DNA of 64,000 nt, from contig DAOUIZ010000061.1 of the NCBI GenBank assembly GCA_034423195.1, positions 1-64,000 of the forward strand. The letters are read 5' to 3'. The stretch is from CATOSK01 sp034423195. Lineage in GTDB: Bacteria > Chloroflexota > Dehalococcoidia > Lucifugimonadales > UBA3495. The notes below the pieces were generated by a model. It saw only the letters and a list, made by a program, of their open reading frames with translations. It had not been told where the DNA came from and did not search any database. Shown here one piece after another: positions 56,893-64,000 of the stretch. A program made the translations under genes and the position numbers. How positions within the stretch are numbered: position 1 is the stretch's first letter; every line of letters begins with the position of its first letter.

Positions 56893-58590
56893 GTGCCCGC
56901 CGCCTGCCGGAACTGTGATTGCACGAGATTGTTTCGGGCCGGCTTTGCCCAGGGACGGCAACGATGGGAATGTGCAGAGTGTCATCACAATTTCATGATG
57001 GGGGTGAAACAGGCCAAGTATCCCGAGTGGAAACGTCTGCAGGTCCTGGGCCTGCGGGCAGCGGGATTGTCCTACGACGCCATTGCTCGAAGGGAGAAGA
57101 TACATCCCAACACGGTTATCCGTTGGGTGCATAAGGCGGAAAGGCAGGAAGCCGGCCAGCCTGGCAGCAACCCTGCGCCCTCTCTCCTCCCAATAATACG
57201 CCCCAGGGACTCAATCCTCCCAGCGGTTGATGTTCCTCCCCTCGTCCCGCCGCCCGTTTCCATATCCCCGGTCGAGTTCGCCGCCAACGTCCTCGGCGTC
57301 AGTCTCTGGGAAAAGCAGGTGGAGGTGCTGGAGGCCCTCGGCTCGGGAAGACGGGTCGCCGTCAAGGCCGGCAACGGTCTGGGCAAGGGATTTTGCGCCG
57401 GCGTCTCGGTGCTCTGGTTCCTGTACAGCCGACACCCGGCGGTGGTCCTCACCACCGCCCCCACCTTCCGGCAGGTGCGCCACGTCTTCTGGCGGCAGGT
57501 GCGGACCCTCTACTTCCGCTCCCGCACTCCCCTCGGCGGCCACGTCCTCGGCACCCGCTGGGAACTGGCCGAGGACCGCTACGCCATGGGCCTGTCCGCC
57601 GAGACCGCCGACCAGTTCCAGGGGTTTCACAGCCCCAACATGCTGGTCGTGGTGGACGAGGCCGCCGGAGTCAGCGACGCCATCTTCGAGGGCATCGAGT
57701 CGGTGATGACCTCCTCGGAGACCTGCCAGCTCCTCCTCCTCGGCAACCCCACCACAACCACCGGCGCCTTCCGCCGCGCCTTCCACGAGGAGCGGCAGCT
57801 CTACGAATGCGTCACCATCTCCGCCCTCGAGAGTCCCAACGTCGCGGCGGGACGCATCGTCGTCCCGGGTCTGACCACGGCGGCCTGGGTGGAGGAACGG
57901 CGCGAGGTCTGGGGTGAGGAAAACCCCATGTTCCAGGCCCGCGTCCTCGGCGAGTTTCCCGTGCAGGATGACGATACCCTCCTGCCGCTCACCCTCATCG
58001 AGGCCGCCACCCAGCTCTGGTCCGGCGAAATCCCCTCCGAGCCGGTGGGGACCGATGCCCCGGTGGTCATCGCCGTCGACCCCGCCCGTTTCGGCAGCGA
58101 CCACAGCGTCATCCTGCGCCGCCGGGGCAACCGGGTCGAGGAAATCCAGTCCTTCAACGGCCTGGACACCATGCAGGTGGCCAGGCGGGTCGAGTCTGCC
58201 GTCCTGCTCCATCATCCTCAGCAGGTGGTCGTGGATGAAATCGGCGTGGGCGCCGGCGTCCTGGACCGGCTGCGCGAGCTGGGCCACCCCGTCCATGGCG
58301 TCAACGTCGCCAGGCCGCCCCAGCGCGATGGCCTGTTCGCCAACCTGCGGGCCGAGGGCTACTGGCGTCTCCGCGAAATGCTCGAGGCCCGCCAGTTGGC
58401 CCTCCTCCCGGACCAGCGTCTCATCGGAGAGTTGGCCGCTCTGAAGTACGACTACCGGGATGGTGACAACAAGCTGGTCATGGAAAGCAAGGACTCCATG
58501 AAAAAACGGGGTCTGCCCTCCCCCGACCGGGCCGACGCCCTCATGATCTCCTTCCTGGCCCCGCCCCCCAAGCCAACCCTGTGGACATAG
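56893..58590 (+). CDS. Large terminase with N-terminal zinc-ribbon plus HTH domain
   Basis: The start is uncertain: GTG 56893 has AGGAAAAA ahead of it, but an AGGAGG at 56844-56849 could serve a non-standard start near 56857. The 565-residue product first has a zinc ribbon (Cys5, Cys8, Cys27, Cys30) and an HTH (LRAAGLSYDAIARREKIHPN). From about residue 130 it is a large terminase: Walker-A-like 'VAVKAGNGLGKGF', Walker B 'MLVVVDEAAGVSD', and nuclease motifs 'VIAVDPARFGSDHSVI', 'VVDEIGVGAGVLDRL' and 'PDRADALMISF'. The N-domain resembles IS1 InsA-type DNA-binding domains and may replace a small terminase. Confidence 0.9.
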   Translation: MPAACRNCDCTRLFRAGFAQGRQRWECAECHHNFMMGVKQAKYPEWKRLQVLGLRAAGLSYDAIARREKIHPNTVIRWVHKAERQEAGQPGSNPAPSLLPIIRPRDSILPAVDVPPLVPPPVSISPVEFAANVLGVSLWEKQVEVLEALGSGRRVAVKAGNGLGKGFCAGVSVLWFLYSRHPAVVLTTAPTFRQVRHVFWRQVRTLYFRSRTPLGGHVLGTRWELAEDRYAMGLSAETADQFQGFHSPNMLVVVDEAAGVSDAIFEGIESVMTSSETCQLLLLGNPTTTTGAFRRAFHEERQLYECVTISALESPNVAAGRIVVPGLTTAAWVEERREVWGEENPMFQARVLGEFPVQDDDTLLPLTLIEAATQLWSGEIPSEPVGTDAPVVIAVDPARFGSDHSVILRRRGNRVEEIQSFNGLDTMQVARRVESAVLLHHPQQVVVDEIGVGAGVLDRLRELGHPVHGVNVARPPQRDGLFANLRAEGYWRLREMLEARQLALLPDQRLIGELAALKYDYRDGDNKLVMESKDSMKKRGLPSPDRADALMISFLAPPPKPTLWT

Positions 58591-58647
58591 GGGACAGCGC
58601 TGATCTGGAGGCAAAAATCATGTACGTGCCCGGCGGGGAGCCGCCGG

Positions 58648-59010
58648 TCAGGTGCTGGAGGAAAGAAGGGCTTCGACCTTTTCCACGAATTGCTGGACGT
58701 GTGGGAGTCTCATTTCGACACTCTCCCGGTTGAACCAGTTCTCGTAAAAGTTGTAGTGAAGGTCGTTTGCGACAGCGAAGAGCGGGGTCAGGTCCTGGTC
58801 GCCGGTCTCTCGCACCAGAGCATCAACTATGTCGTAGAGGGCGCGGTGAGTCCGGTGGTAAACGCCACGCTGTTCCGCAACGGCCTTGACCATCTCGGCG
58901 GCGGCGCCCCAACCCTTCTCCCCGGCCTGGGCGGGGTCCGTATCAAGCTCGGCCCGGGCCTTGGCAAGGAGTTCGTGGCTTCTCTGTTGGTATGTGGCGG
59001 CTTGCTGCAT
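58648..59010 (-). CDS. HEPN-like/PaREP1-like protein, second of a tandem pair
   Basis: The 120-residue product starts 'MQQAATYQQRSHELLAKARA' and has 'GWGAAAEMVKAVAEQRGVYH' and 'RTHRALYDIVDALVRETGDQ'. The helical bundle and Arg/His cluster (RGVYHRTHR) are HEPN/PaREP1-like, though the strict RxxxxH motif is not certain. Its first 38 codons are identical at the DNA level to the gene at 59023. It lies on the minus strand between terminase and portal genes. Confidence 0.7.
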   Translation of the reverse strand: MQQAATYQQRSHELLAKARAELDTDPAQAGEKGWGAAAEMVKAVAEQRGVYHRTHRALYDIVDALVRETGDQDLTPLFAVANDLHYNFYENWFNRESVEMRLPHVQQFVEKVEALLSSST

Positions 59011-59022
59011 GGATTGGTTCCT

Positions 59023-59385
59023 CTATGGGCTGGAGTTCAGCAGACTTTCGACCCTGGCGATGAAACGTTCGACGGCCTGGATGCCGGCGGCGACTATCGT
59101 GCGGTTGTGCTGGTTCTCGTAGAAGTTGAAGTGCAGGCCGCTGGCCGTGACGAAAAGCTCTGCGAGTTCGGCGTCTCCCGTTTCGTCCGCCAGCCCATTG
59201 ACTATCTCGTAAAGGGAGCGGTGAGTCCGGTGGTAAACGCCCCGTTGCTCCGCAACGGCTTTGACCATGGACGCCGCTGCGCCCCATCCCTTCTCCCCGG
59301 CCTGGGCCGGGTCGGTGTCAAGTTCGGCCCGGGCCTTGGCGAGGAGTTCGTGGCTTCTCTGCTGGTATGTGGCAGCTTGCTGCAT
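59023..59385 (-). CDS. HEPN-like/PaREP1-like protein, first of a tandem pair
   Basis: This 120-residue protein shares the exact opening of its neighbour and then diverges: 'RSLYEIVNGLADETGDAELA', 'ASGLHFNFYENQHNRTIVAA'. The 12-bp gap shows that the pair is one operon. Recent duplication followed by divergence of the C-terminal half suggests selection for two specificities. The MNT gene at 60786 may once have been their partner, now cut off by the portal gene. Confidence 0.7.
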   Translation of the reverse strand: MQQAATYQQRSHELLAKARAELDTDPAQAGEKGWGAAASMVKAVAEQRGVYHRTHRSLYEIVNGLADETGDAELAELFVTASGLHFNFYENQHNRTIVAAGIQAVERFIARVESLLNSSP

Positions 59386-59462
59386 GGAATCGTCCTGTCT
59401 GGCGGCACTTGTGGGAAATCAATTGTACACCCTTCGGCAACAAACATTTTTGGAGCAAATGT

Positions 59463-60737
59463 ATGTATATGAACAAATGGACTTCCGTAATCACCAACCC
59501 CTTCCGCCGGCCGCCGGAACAGATCCTGTCCAAAGAAACCACGGCGAAGGAGACCACGTCGGAAAAAGCGGCGGGCATTTCCTCCCGTCCGAGCCCCTTG
59601 GAGTCGACCTCCGGGGGATGGGGCCTGGCCGAGCTTTTCGGTAGCGGCCGCGCCCGGGCCGAGTACGGACGCTACTATGCCGCCTCCGTCCCGGTCTACG
59701 CCGCCATCAAGCTGCGGGCCGACGCCGTCAGCCGCCCGTCCCTGCGCATCCTGCGGGTGGGCGGCGGCAGGGATGGCGCCCTCACTTCCGTTGAGCCGGA
59801 CCATCCGGTGGCGCGGCTGATGGAGCGGGTCAACCCGTGGACCACCAGCGGCGACCTGTGGCGCAGCGCCGAGATTCACCTGAACCTGTGGGGCTCCGCC
59901 TTCTGGGCCCTGGAGCGGGACGGTGATGGACAGTGGCAGCTCTGGCCGCTCCGCCCCGACCGGGTCACCCCCTTGCCCGGTGAGCGGGTCCCGCTGCGGG
60001 GATTCGTCTACCAGGGACGCACCGGGCCGGTGGCCTACACGCCCGACGAGGTCGTCTGGCTGCGCTACTACAATCCGCTGGACGACTGCGCCGGATTCTC
60101 GCCGCTGGCCCCCAGCCGCCTGTCCGTGGACATGGGCTGCGAGGGGATGCGGTTCAACCGGAACTTTCTCCGCAACTCGGCCCAGCCCGACTTCGTGATG
60201 CTCACCGACGAGAGCATGACCGACGCGGAGATCGCCGGCTTCTACGACCGCTGGGAGGCCCGCTACCGGGGGCCGGGCAACGCCCACCGTCCCGCCATCG
60301 CCAACTTCATCCGCGACATCAAGCCCCTGGGCCTGTCCCACCGCGACATGGACTTCATCCAGGGACTGCGCTGGAGCCTCGAAGAGGTGAGCCGCGCCTT
60401 CGGGGTGCCCAAGCCCCTGCTGGGCGACTTCGAGCGGGCCACCTTCGCCAACGTCAACGCGGCCGAGCGCATCTTCTGGCGCAACACCATCGTCCCCGAG
60501 CTCAAGTTCTTCGAGGAGCAGCTCACCCGGATGCTTCTCCCCCGCCTGGGCTATCCCGACCTGTCCTTCGAGTTCGACCTCTCCAGCATCGAAGCCCTCC
60601 AGGAAGACGAAAACCAGCGCGTCACCCGCGAAATGCAGCTCCTCGACCGGGGCGTCATCACCATCAACGAACTCCGCCGCCGCCGCAACCTCCCCGACCT
60701 CCCCTGGGGCAACGGAGGCCCGGAGCGTGGGGAGTAG
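59463..60737 (+). CDS. HK97-family portal protein
   Basis: ATG 59463 follows TTTGGAGC. The 424-residue product has the portal pattern: 'YYAASVPVYAAIKLRADAVS', 'RLMERVNPWTTSGDLWRSAE', 'LWGSAFWALERDGDGQWQLW', 'VVWLRYYNPLDDCAGFSPLA', and 'WSLEEVSRAFGVPKPLLGDF' with 'TFANVNAAERIFWRNTIVPE' near the end. It forms the ring through which DNA is packed. In HK97 clusters it directly precedes the protease; here the protease is 31 kb upstream. Confidence 0.92.
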   Translation: MYMNKWTSVITNPFRRPPEQILSKETTAKETTSEKAAGISSRPSPLESTSGGWGLAELFGSGRARAEYGRYYAASVPVYAAIKLRADAVSRPSLRILRVGGGRDGALTSVEPDHPVARLMERVNPWTTSGDLWRSAEIHLNLWGSAFWALERDGDGQWQLWPLRPDRVTPLPGERVPLRGFVYQGRTGPVAYTPDEVVWLRYYNPLDDCAGFSPLAPSRLSVDMGCEGMRFNRNFLRNSAQPDFVMLTDESMTDAEIAGFYDRWEARYRGPGNAHRPAIANFIRDIKPLGLSHRDMDFIQGLRWSLEEVSRAFGVPKPLLGDFERATFANVNAAERIFWRNTIVPELKFFEEQLTRMLLPRLGYPDLSFEFDLSSIEALQEDENQRVTREMQLLDRGVITINELRRRRNLPDLPWGNGGPERGE

Positions 60738-60750
60738 ACCTGGCGTGACC

Positions 60751-60791
60751 GTCTGGCGCCCGGCACCAACACGGAGTGTCGGGCGTCAGAC
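60751..60791. terminator. Hairpin between convergent portal and MNT genes
   Basis: GTCTGGCGCCCG (60751-60762) pairs with CGGGCGTCAGAC (60780-60791), one G-T wobble, across a 17-nt loop. No T-run follows on either strand, so a terminator role is only likely. It overlaps the MNT stop codon. Confidence 0.45.
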
Positions 60792-61076
60792 CACTACCAG
60801 GTCGCGCTCGACGTATGGTCGGATCTCCTTCCTGACCCCATCGGGAGTTGCCAGGTCAATCTGTCGGCCCAGCAGGTCTTCCAGGTAAAAAACTGCCCCG
60901 AAGTAGCTTTTCCAGTCGGGAAGTGGCTCGAAAGTGACAATCACATCCACGTCGCTGTCGTCCCTCCCCTCATCCCGCGCAAACGACCCGAACAGGGACA
61001 GCGACGTAACCCCAAACCTCTCCCGCAGGACAGGCTTGTGCTCCCGGAGAGTTTGCAGCATTTCGTCGCGTGTCAT
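60786..61076 (-). CDS. MNT-type nucleotidyltransferase (antitoxin of HEPN/MNT systems)
   Basis: The 96-residue product contains 'LSLFGSFARDEGRDDSDVDV', the minimal nucleotidyltransferase signature GSF-x(n)-D-x-D, and a late 'GRQIDLATPDGVRKEIRPYV' with the third acid. MNT proteins usually neutralise a HEPN partner, often by AMP addition. The next minus-strand HEPN-like genes are 59023 and 58648, with the portal gene in between on the other strand. Confidence 0.9.
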   Translation of the reverse strand: MTRDEMLQTLREHKPVLRERFGVTSLSLFGSFARDEGRDDSDVDVIVTFEPLPDWKSYFGAVFYLEDLLGRQIDLATPDGVRKEIRPYVERDLVVV

Positions 61077-61128
61077 GAGGTTATGACGGAGGAATGGGTT
61101 ATTTCGTCCGGCTCTTGCTGAACTTCAA

Positions 61129-61545
61129 TTATAGCGAGGGAGCTCTTATCAGCCGCAACCCCGGGATGTCAGCGAAATCTCCGTCGTGGGAGGCCAGGGG
61201 ACAGTTGAAGATTAGGGCCGTCGCCGCTACCCAGGCATCAGCGATCCGAATTTCTCGTCCAGCAAGACGGCGTTCGCCCCGGAGGCGGGCGCAAGCTTCA
61301 ACCATCCGCGCGTCCGGGTAAACCACTTCGTACTGATTCAGGAAGTTGCCCAGTTGATTCCTGCGCCGTTCTCCCCAGCCTCCAACCGCTGCGCCGTACC
61401 AGACTTCTTCTAATGTCTGAAATGAAATGAGCCGATGGAGACCTTGGATCCGCTCCAGGTAGTAGTGGGCTTGAGGGGAACCACGAAAGATGTATGAGAC
61501 AACGTTGGAGTCCAGGACAACCAGCGGGGAATCAGCCTGCCTCAA
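61129..61545 (-). CDS. vapC: PIN-domain toxin, VapC-like
   Basis: TTG 61545 overlaps the antitoxin stop (TTGA). The 138-residue product has the PIN acids: 'LVVLDSNVVSYIFRG', 'LISFQTLEEVWYGA', 'IRIADAWVAATALI' and 'SHDGDFADIPGL'. It is likely a tRNA/rRNA/mRNA endoribonuclease. The upstream gene encodes its antitoxin. Confidence 0.9.
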   Translation of the reverse strand: MRQADSPLVVLDSNVVSYIFRGSPQAHYYLERIQGLHRLISFQTLEEVWYGAAVGGWGERRRNQLGNFLNQYEVVYPDARMVEACARLRGERRLAGREIRIADAWVAATALIFNCPLASHDGDFADIPGLRLIRAPSL

Positions 61546-61952
61546 ACGTCCCGCCCCTCGCGGATTATCCTGAGAAATTCTTCGACGTCAAAAGGTTCAG
61601 ACGCCCGGACGACCTTGTCAGGGTCGAAGACCTTGGGGTTGGGGTCGTTGAGGATTTCTTCGATGGTGCGCTTTCCCACATCAGGGTCAACAAACTCTTC
61701 CACATCGATCAGGGCAAATTCGTCTTCTTCGCTGATCCAGCCCTGGCCGCTGATGGTGACGAACCGGGATTCCATAGGGCCGACTTCCGGCATCAAAGCA
61801 GGGCTGAAGCGGAGTGGGACGGGTTCAGTCCCGATCCGTTCCAGTTGGGCTGTGCCCTCCTTGGGGTCGACGTTCCTCAGCCATCCGTGGGCGGTGGTCG
61901 CTAACTGTTCGGCGTCAACTTTGCTCTTGGGATGCTTTTTAGGAGCAGTCAC
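61542..61952 (-). CDS. Putative VapB-type antitoxin
   Basis: GTG 61952 opens a 136-residue acidic protein, longer than classical VapB. The C-terminal part 'ASEPFDVEEFLRIIREGRDV' ends with the usual toxin-binding tail. 'SRFVTISGQGWISEEDEFAL' lies in the middle. It overlaps the PIN gene by 4 bp, which is the main reason for the antitoxin call. The DNA-binding domain is not of a type I can name. Confidence 0.65.
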   Translation of the reverse strand: MTAPKKHPKSKVDAEQLATTAHGWLRNVDPKEGTAQLERIGTEPVPLRFSPALMPEVGPMESRFVTISGQGWISEEDEFALIDVEEFVDPDVGKRTIEEILNDPNPKVFDPDKVVRASEPFDVEEFLRIIREGRDV

Positions 61953-62064
61953 GTCGGCAGCACCTCCCGACCGGGTTGTTGGGTAGAATCAACCGTTTGA
62001 GTGCCGGTAGCGGCGTCAAGCCGTCAGGCACCGTGGGAAATGAGGAAAGAGAAAAAACCGTTGG

Positions 62065-62136
62065 AGCGGGCGATGGGATTCGAACCCACGACTTTTTGCT
62101 TGGGAAGCAAACACTCTACCACTGAGTTACGCCCGC
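62065..62136 (-). tRNA. tRNA-Gly (anticodon CCC)
   Basis: The minus strand folds into a full cloverleaf: acceptor GCGGGCG/CGCCCGC, D-arm with AGTGGTAGAG, anticodon stem TTTGC/GCAAA around the loop TTCCCAA, and T-arm GTTCGAATCCC. The loop gives anticodon CCC, reading GGG. CCA is encoded at 62064-62062. It lies between the VapBC-like pair and a HEPN-like gene. Phage and element integrases often use tRNA ends, but no duplicated end is seen. Confidence 0.95.
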
Positions 62137-62206
62137 CCGGGGATTCGATGATAAGTCCGCCCCCGCACGCCTGTCAACGCGGCGGATGCCGTTCGGTTGG
62201 ACCAGG

Positions 62207-62587
62207 TCAACTTTGGGCGAAGGCTTCGGCGTCGCGAATGTACTGGTCGGTTTCGCGGATTCGGCGAGGGACATCGGGAGAACCGCAGCGTCGGTTATAG
62301 AAGCATTGTCCGTGGAGTTGGCTCAGGCGGCTGTAGTACCGCCCCACCAGCGTTTTGATGGTGAGGTCCTCCCTGGCCAGGGCGTCCAGACCGTCTGACG
62401 TCAGGCCGGTAGTCCCGGGCTCCTCGCCTGTCCGAGCGAGGATCAGGGCATCGGTGGCACGCTTGGTGGCGCACCAGGCCTTCTCGGCTGCGTCGCGAAT
62501 GTCCCCCTGGTCCAACCGCTCCAGGGCTGCGGCGTGCATCTCCCAGGCGTCGGCGAAGATGTCGGCTGCGTCTGCCGTCGTGGTCAT
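62207..62587 (-). CDS. HEPN-like/PaREP1-like protein
   Basis: From ATG 62587 the 126-residue product starts 'MTTTADAADIFADAWEMHAA' and holds 'LDQGDIRDAAEKAWCATKRA' and 'RYYSRLSQLHGQCFYNRRCG'. The helical layout 'aA.l..GdirdAaekaw.a...a' is that of the HEPN/PaREP1 group and resembles the tandem pair at 58648-59385 in size. No nucleotidyltransferase is adjacent. The frame is open much further upstream, but that part is a shadow of the amidohydrolase. Confidence 0.65.
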   Translation of the reverse strand: MTTTADAADIFADAWEMHAAALERLDQGDIRDAAEKAWCATKRATDALILARTGEEPGTTGLTSDGLDALAREDLTIKTLVGRYYSRLSQLHGQCFYNRRCGSPDVPRRIRETDQYIRDAEAFAQS

Positions 62588-62745
62588 TGAACGGGCTGCC
62601 TCCTTGCTGGGTCCGAGCGGGCGCCATGAAAGCTTGTGATTGTCAATATCATACCAGCGGGATGGCTGCAGGGCGAAAAGGGCCGCCCCATCCCCCGACG
62701 GAGCGGCCCCCTGATGAATCCCTGTCGTATCCCGCCGTGGCGGCG

Positions 62746-63762
62746 CTACACGTCTATCCGGTACACCCGCACCGCCGTATCGTGGAACAGCGCCGCCCGC
62801 TCCGTGGCCGAGTAGTCCTTCGACAGCCGCTTGAAGGCGTTGAACAGCGTGTTGTACGAGTAGGACACCTTGTCCGGCGGAAAGTTGCTCTCGAACATGC
62901 ACCGGTCCGGCCCGAACTGCTCGATGCAGTAGTTCATGAACGGCGCCAGCCCCTCCGCCAGCTCCTCCGACCCGATGGGAATGTCGTAGGTGTGCCAGTC
63001 GAAGCCGTAGCGCGGCTGCCCGATGCCCCCCAGCTTCATCACGATGTTGGGGCACTGGGCCACCGCGGCCACCCCCTCCTTCCAATGCGGGATGACCTCG
63101 TCGTCCCGGTTGCCGTAGGGCCCCACCCGGTACAATCCGCCAATGTGGTTCAGCACGATGGTCAGGTCGGGAACGGCGTTGGCGAAATCCACCAGCTCGG
63201 GAAGCTGCGGAAAGTACAGCGTGTTCTCCATGGACATCCCCTTGCTGGCCAGCACCTTCGCCCCCTCCCGGAACTTCGCATCCGCCAGCAGCCCCTGGTC
63301 CGTCCGGTTCTCCACGTCGGGATGGGGGTCCCACGCCGCCGACTGCCGGGTGCCCCGGAAGCGGTTGGGGCTGGCCGCCTGCAGCGCGTCCAGCACCGGC
63401 TCCACCGCATCGCCCAGCCGCAGGTTGGCGTTCCCGATGATGGCCGCCGCCGCCCGCGCTGGCCCATACATCCCGCTGGCGCTGGCCGCCGCCAACCCTT
63501 GGACAAACTCCACCTCCCCGACGCAGCGCAGCTCCTCCGGGCCGTCCTGCTTGTACATGGCCCGGGTCTCGATGAACACCGTGGAGCGGATGTTGTGCCC
63601 GCTGTTGATGTCCGCCGCCAGCTCGTGCAGCAAATAGCGCTGGTATGGAATGCGGATGGGCCGGAAGTCCCAGAAGTGGTGGTGCGGATCGCAGATGGGC
63701 AGGTCCGGCTCCAAAGTCTCCTCAACGTTCAAAGCCAGCCAGTCATTTCCTCCATACGGCAT
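62746..63762 (-). CDS. TIM-barrel amidohydrolase (amidohydrolase_2 type)
   Basis: ATG 63762 follows AAGGAGG. The 338-residue product has 'DLPICDPHHHFWDF', with the metal-binding His-x-His, 'NIRSTVFIETRAMYKQDGPE', 'PDLTIVLNHIGGLYRVG' (third His), 'NIVMKLGGIGQPRYGFDWHT' and 'PDRCMFESNFPPDKV', where the usual catalytic Asp after 'FgSn.P.d' is displaced. This is the lactonase/amidohydrolase_2 family of soluble hydrolases. Compared with 52121-52972, it retains the full metal site. Confidence 0.92.
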   Translation of the reverse strand: MPYGGNDWLALNVEETLEPDLPICDPHHHFWDFRPIRIPYQRYLLHELAADINSGHNIRSTVFIETRAMYKQDGPEELRCVGEVEFVQGLAAASASGMYGPARAAAAIIGNANLRLGDAVEPVLDALQAASPNRFRGTRQSAAWDPHPDVENRTDQGLLADAKFREGAKVLASKGMSMENTLYFPQLPELVDFANAVPDLTIVLNHIGGLYRVGPYGNRDDEVIPHWKEGVAAVAQCPNIVMKLGGIGQPRYGFDWHTYDIPIGSEELAEGLAPFMNYCIEQFGPDRCMFESNFPPDKVSYSYNTLFNAFKRLSKDYSATERAALFHDTAVRVYRIDV

Positions 63763-64000
63763 AACATCGCCTCCTTATAAGGAAGGTTGGGGACACGCGG
63801 GAAATACCGGAGGGTACTGGCCGAATCATACGCCGGGCGATGGGTCGGGGCAATGGGGGGTTGGGTCACATCCGCAGTGGAGATTTCCTCGCGTTCTCCG
63901 GTAGGAAGAGATCCTGCAGGTGTCCGGTTCCGCTAATAGAGATGTTGCCTCGACCAGCGCCGGTAGGGTTCTGTCAGAGTTGTGATATAATTCTGTTGGG

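Noticed and set aside
62065..62136. tRNA-Gly as an integration site for the terminase block
   Set aside because: No duplicated tRNA 3' end or integrase was seen on either side.

Overview
The window is about 64 kb of high-GC, gene-dense bacterial chromosome. No rRNA or marker protein fixes the taxon. The gene content includes two F420/luciferase-type oxidoreductases, two acyl-CoA dehydrogenases, two 3-hydroxyisobutyrate-dehydrogenase-like proteins, two polysaccharide-deacetylase-like proteins, two TIM-barrel amidohydrolases, a tricarballylate-dehydrogenase-like flavoprotein and many HicAB/VapBC/HEPN-type modules. This resembles uncultured Chloroflexota of the SAR202/Dehalococcoidia kind. That placement is inference from gene content only.

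Layout. 1-6.7 kb: two consecutive FtsX-type ABC permeases on the minus strand, the second cut by the window edge. 7-18.8 kb: a three-gene operon of unknown function, then catabolic and lipid genes, including an acyl-activating enzyme, ACP and acyltransferase in one polypeptide. 18.8-20.8 kb: a TnpB (IS200/IS605 OrfB) gene 31 bp from an orphan CRISPR array of ten 29-nt repeats and nine 32-nt spacers, with no cas genes. 21-28.9 kb: an NHL propeller gene, a hicBA pair inside a 700-bp cassette with 44-bp direct repeats, small unknown genes, an aspartic-protease-like protein and a Ham1-amidase fusion. 29.2-35.8 kb: an HK97-type head and tail module (protease, major capsid, connector, tail proteins). 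37.2-42.2 kb: a flavoprotein, then an AAA ATPase plus TOPRIM-like pair followed by a gutted second copy whose core holds other small genes. 42.3-53 kb: mostly metabolic and housekeeping genes. 53-56.4 kb: a hicAB locus with an in-frame stop in hicA, an NCS2 permease with an ATPase-like tail, and a RelB/RelE-type pair. 56.5-62 kb: the matching HK97 terminase and portal genes on the plus strand, interleaved with minus-strand HEPN-like, MNT and VapBC-type genes. Then come tRNA-Gly(CCC), another HEPN-like gene and an amidohydrolase.

The most notable feature is the split phage-like system. Terminase and portal lie about 21 kb downstream of protease, capsid and tail genes. Both blocks are preceded by a nearly identical 31-bp sequence containing TTGACA and then a hairpin in the leader. 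No integrase, repressor, replication, tape-measure or lysis gene is visible. This fits a domesticated, possibly gene-transfer-agent-like particle expressed from two loci under a shared signal, but a decayed and rearranged prophage is the plain alternative.

The second theme is short mobile sequence. There is a six-copy 20-bp palindrome (TTGGGGGATGMATCCCCCAA) between genes. A second palindromic family has two copies inserted in frame, in different reading frames, inside protein genes, much like Rickettsia palindromic elements. A third family of about 57 bp is present three times. The last 238 bases (63763-64000) hold no gene that I can support.
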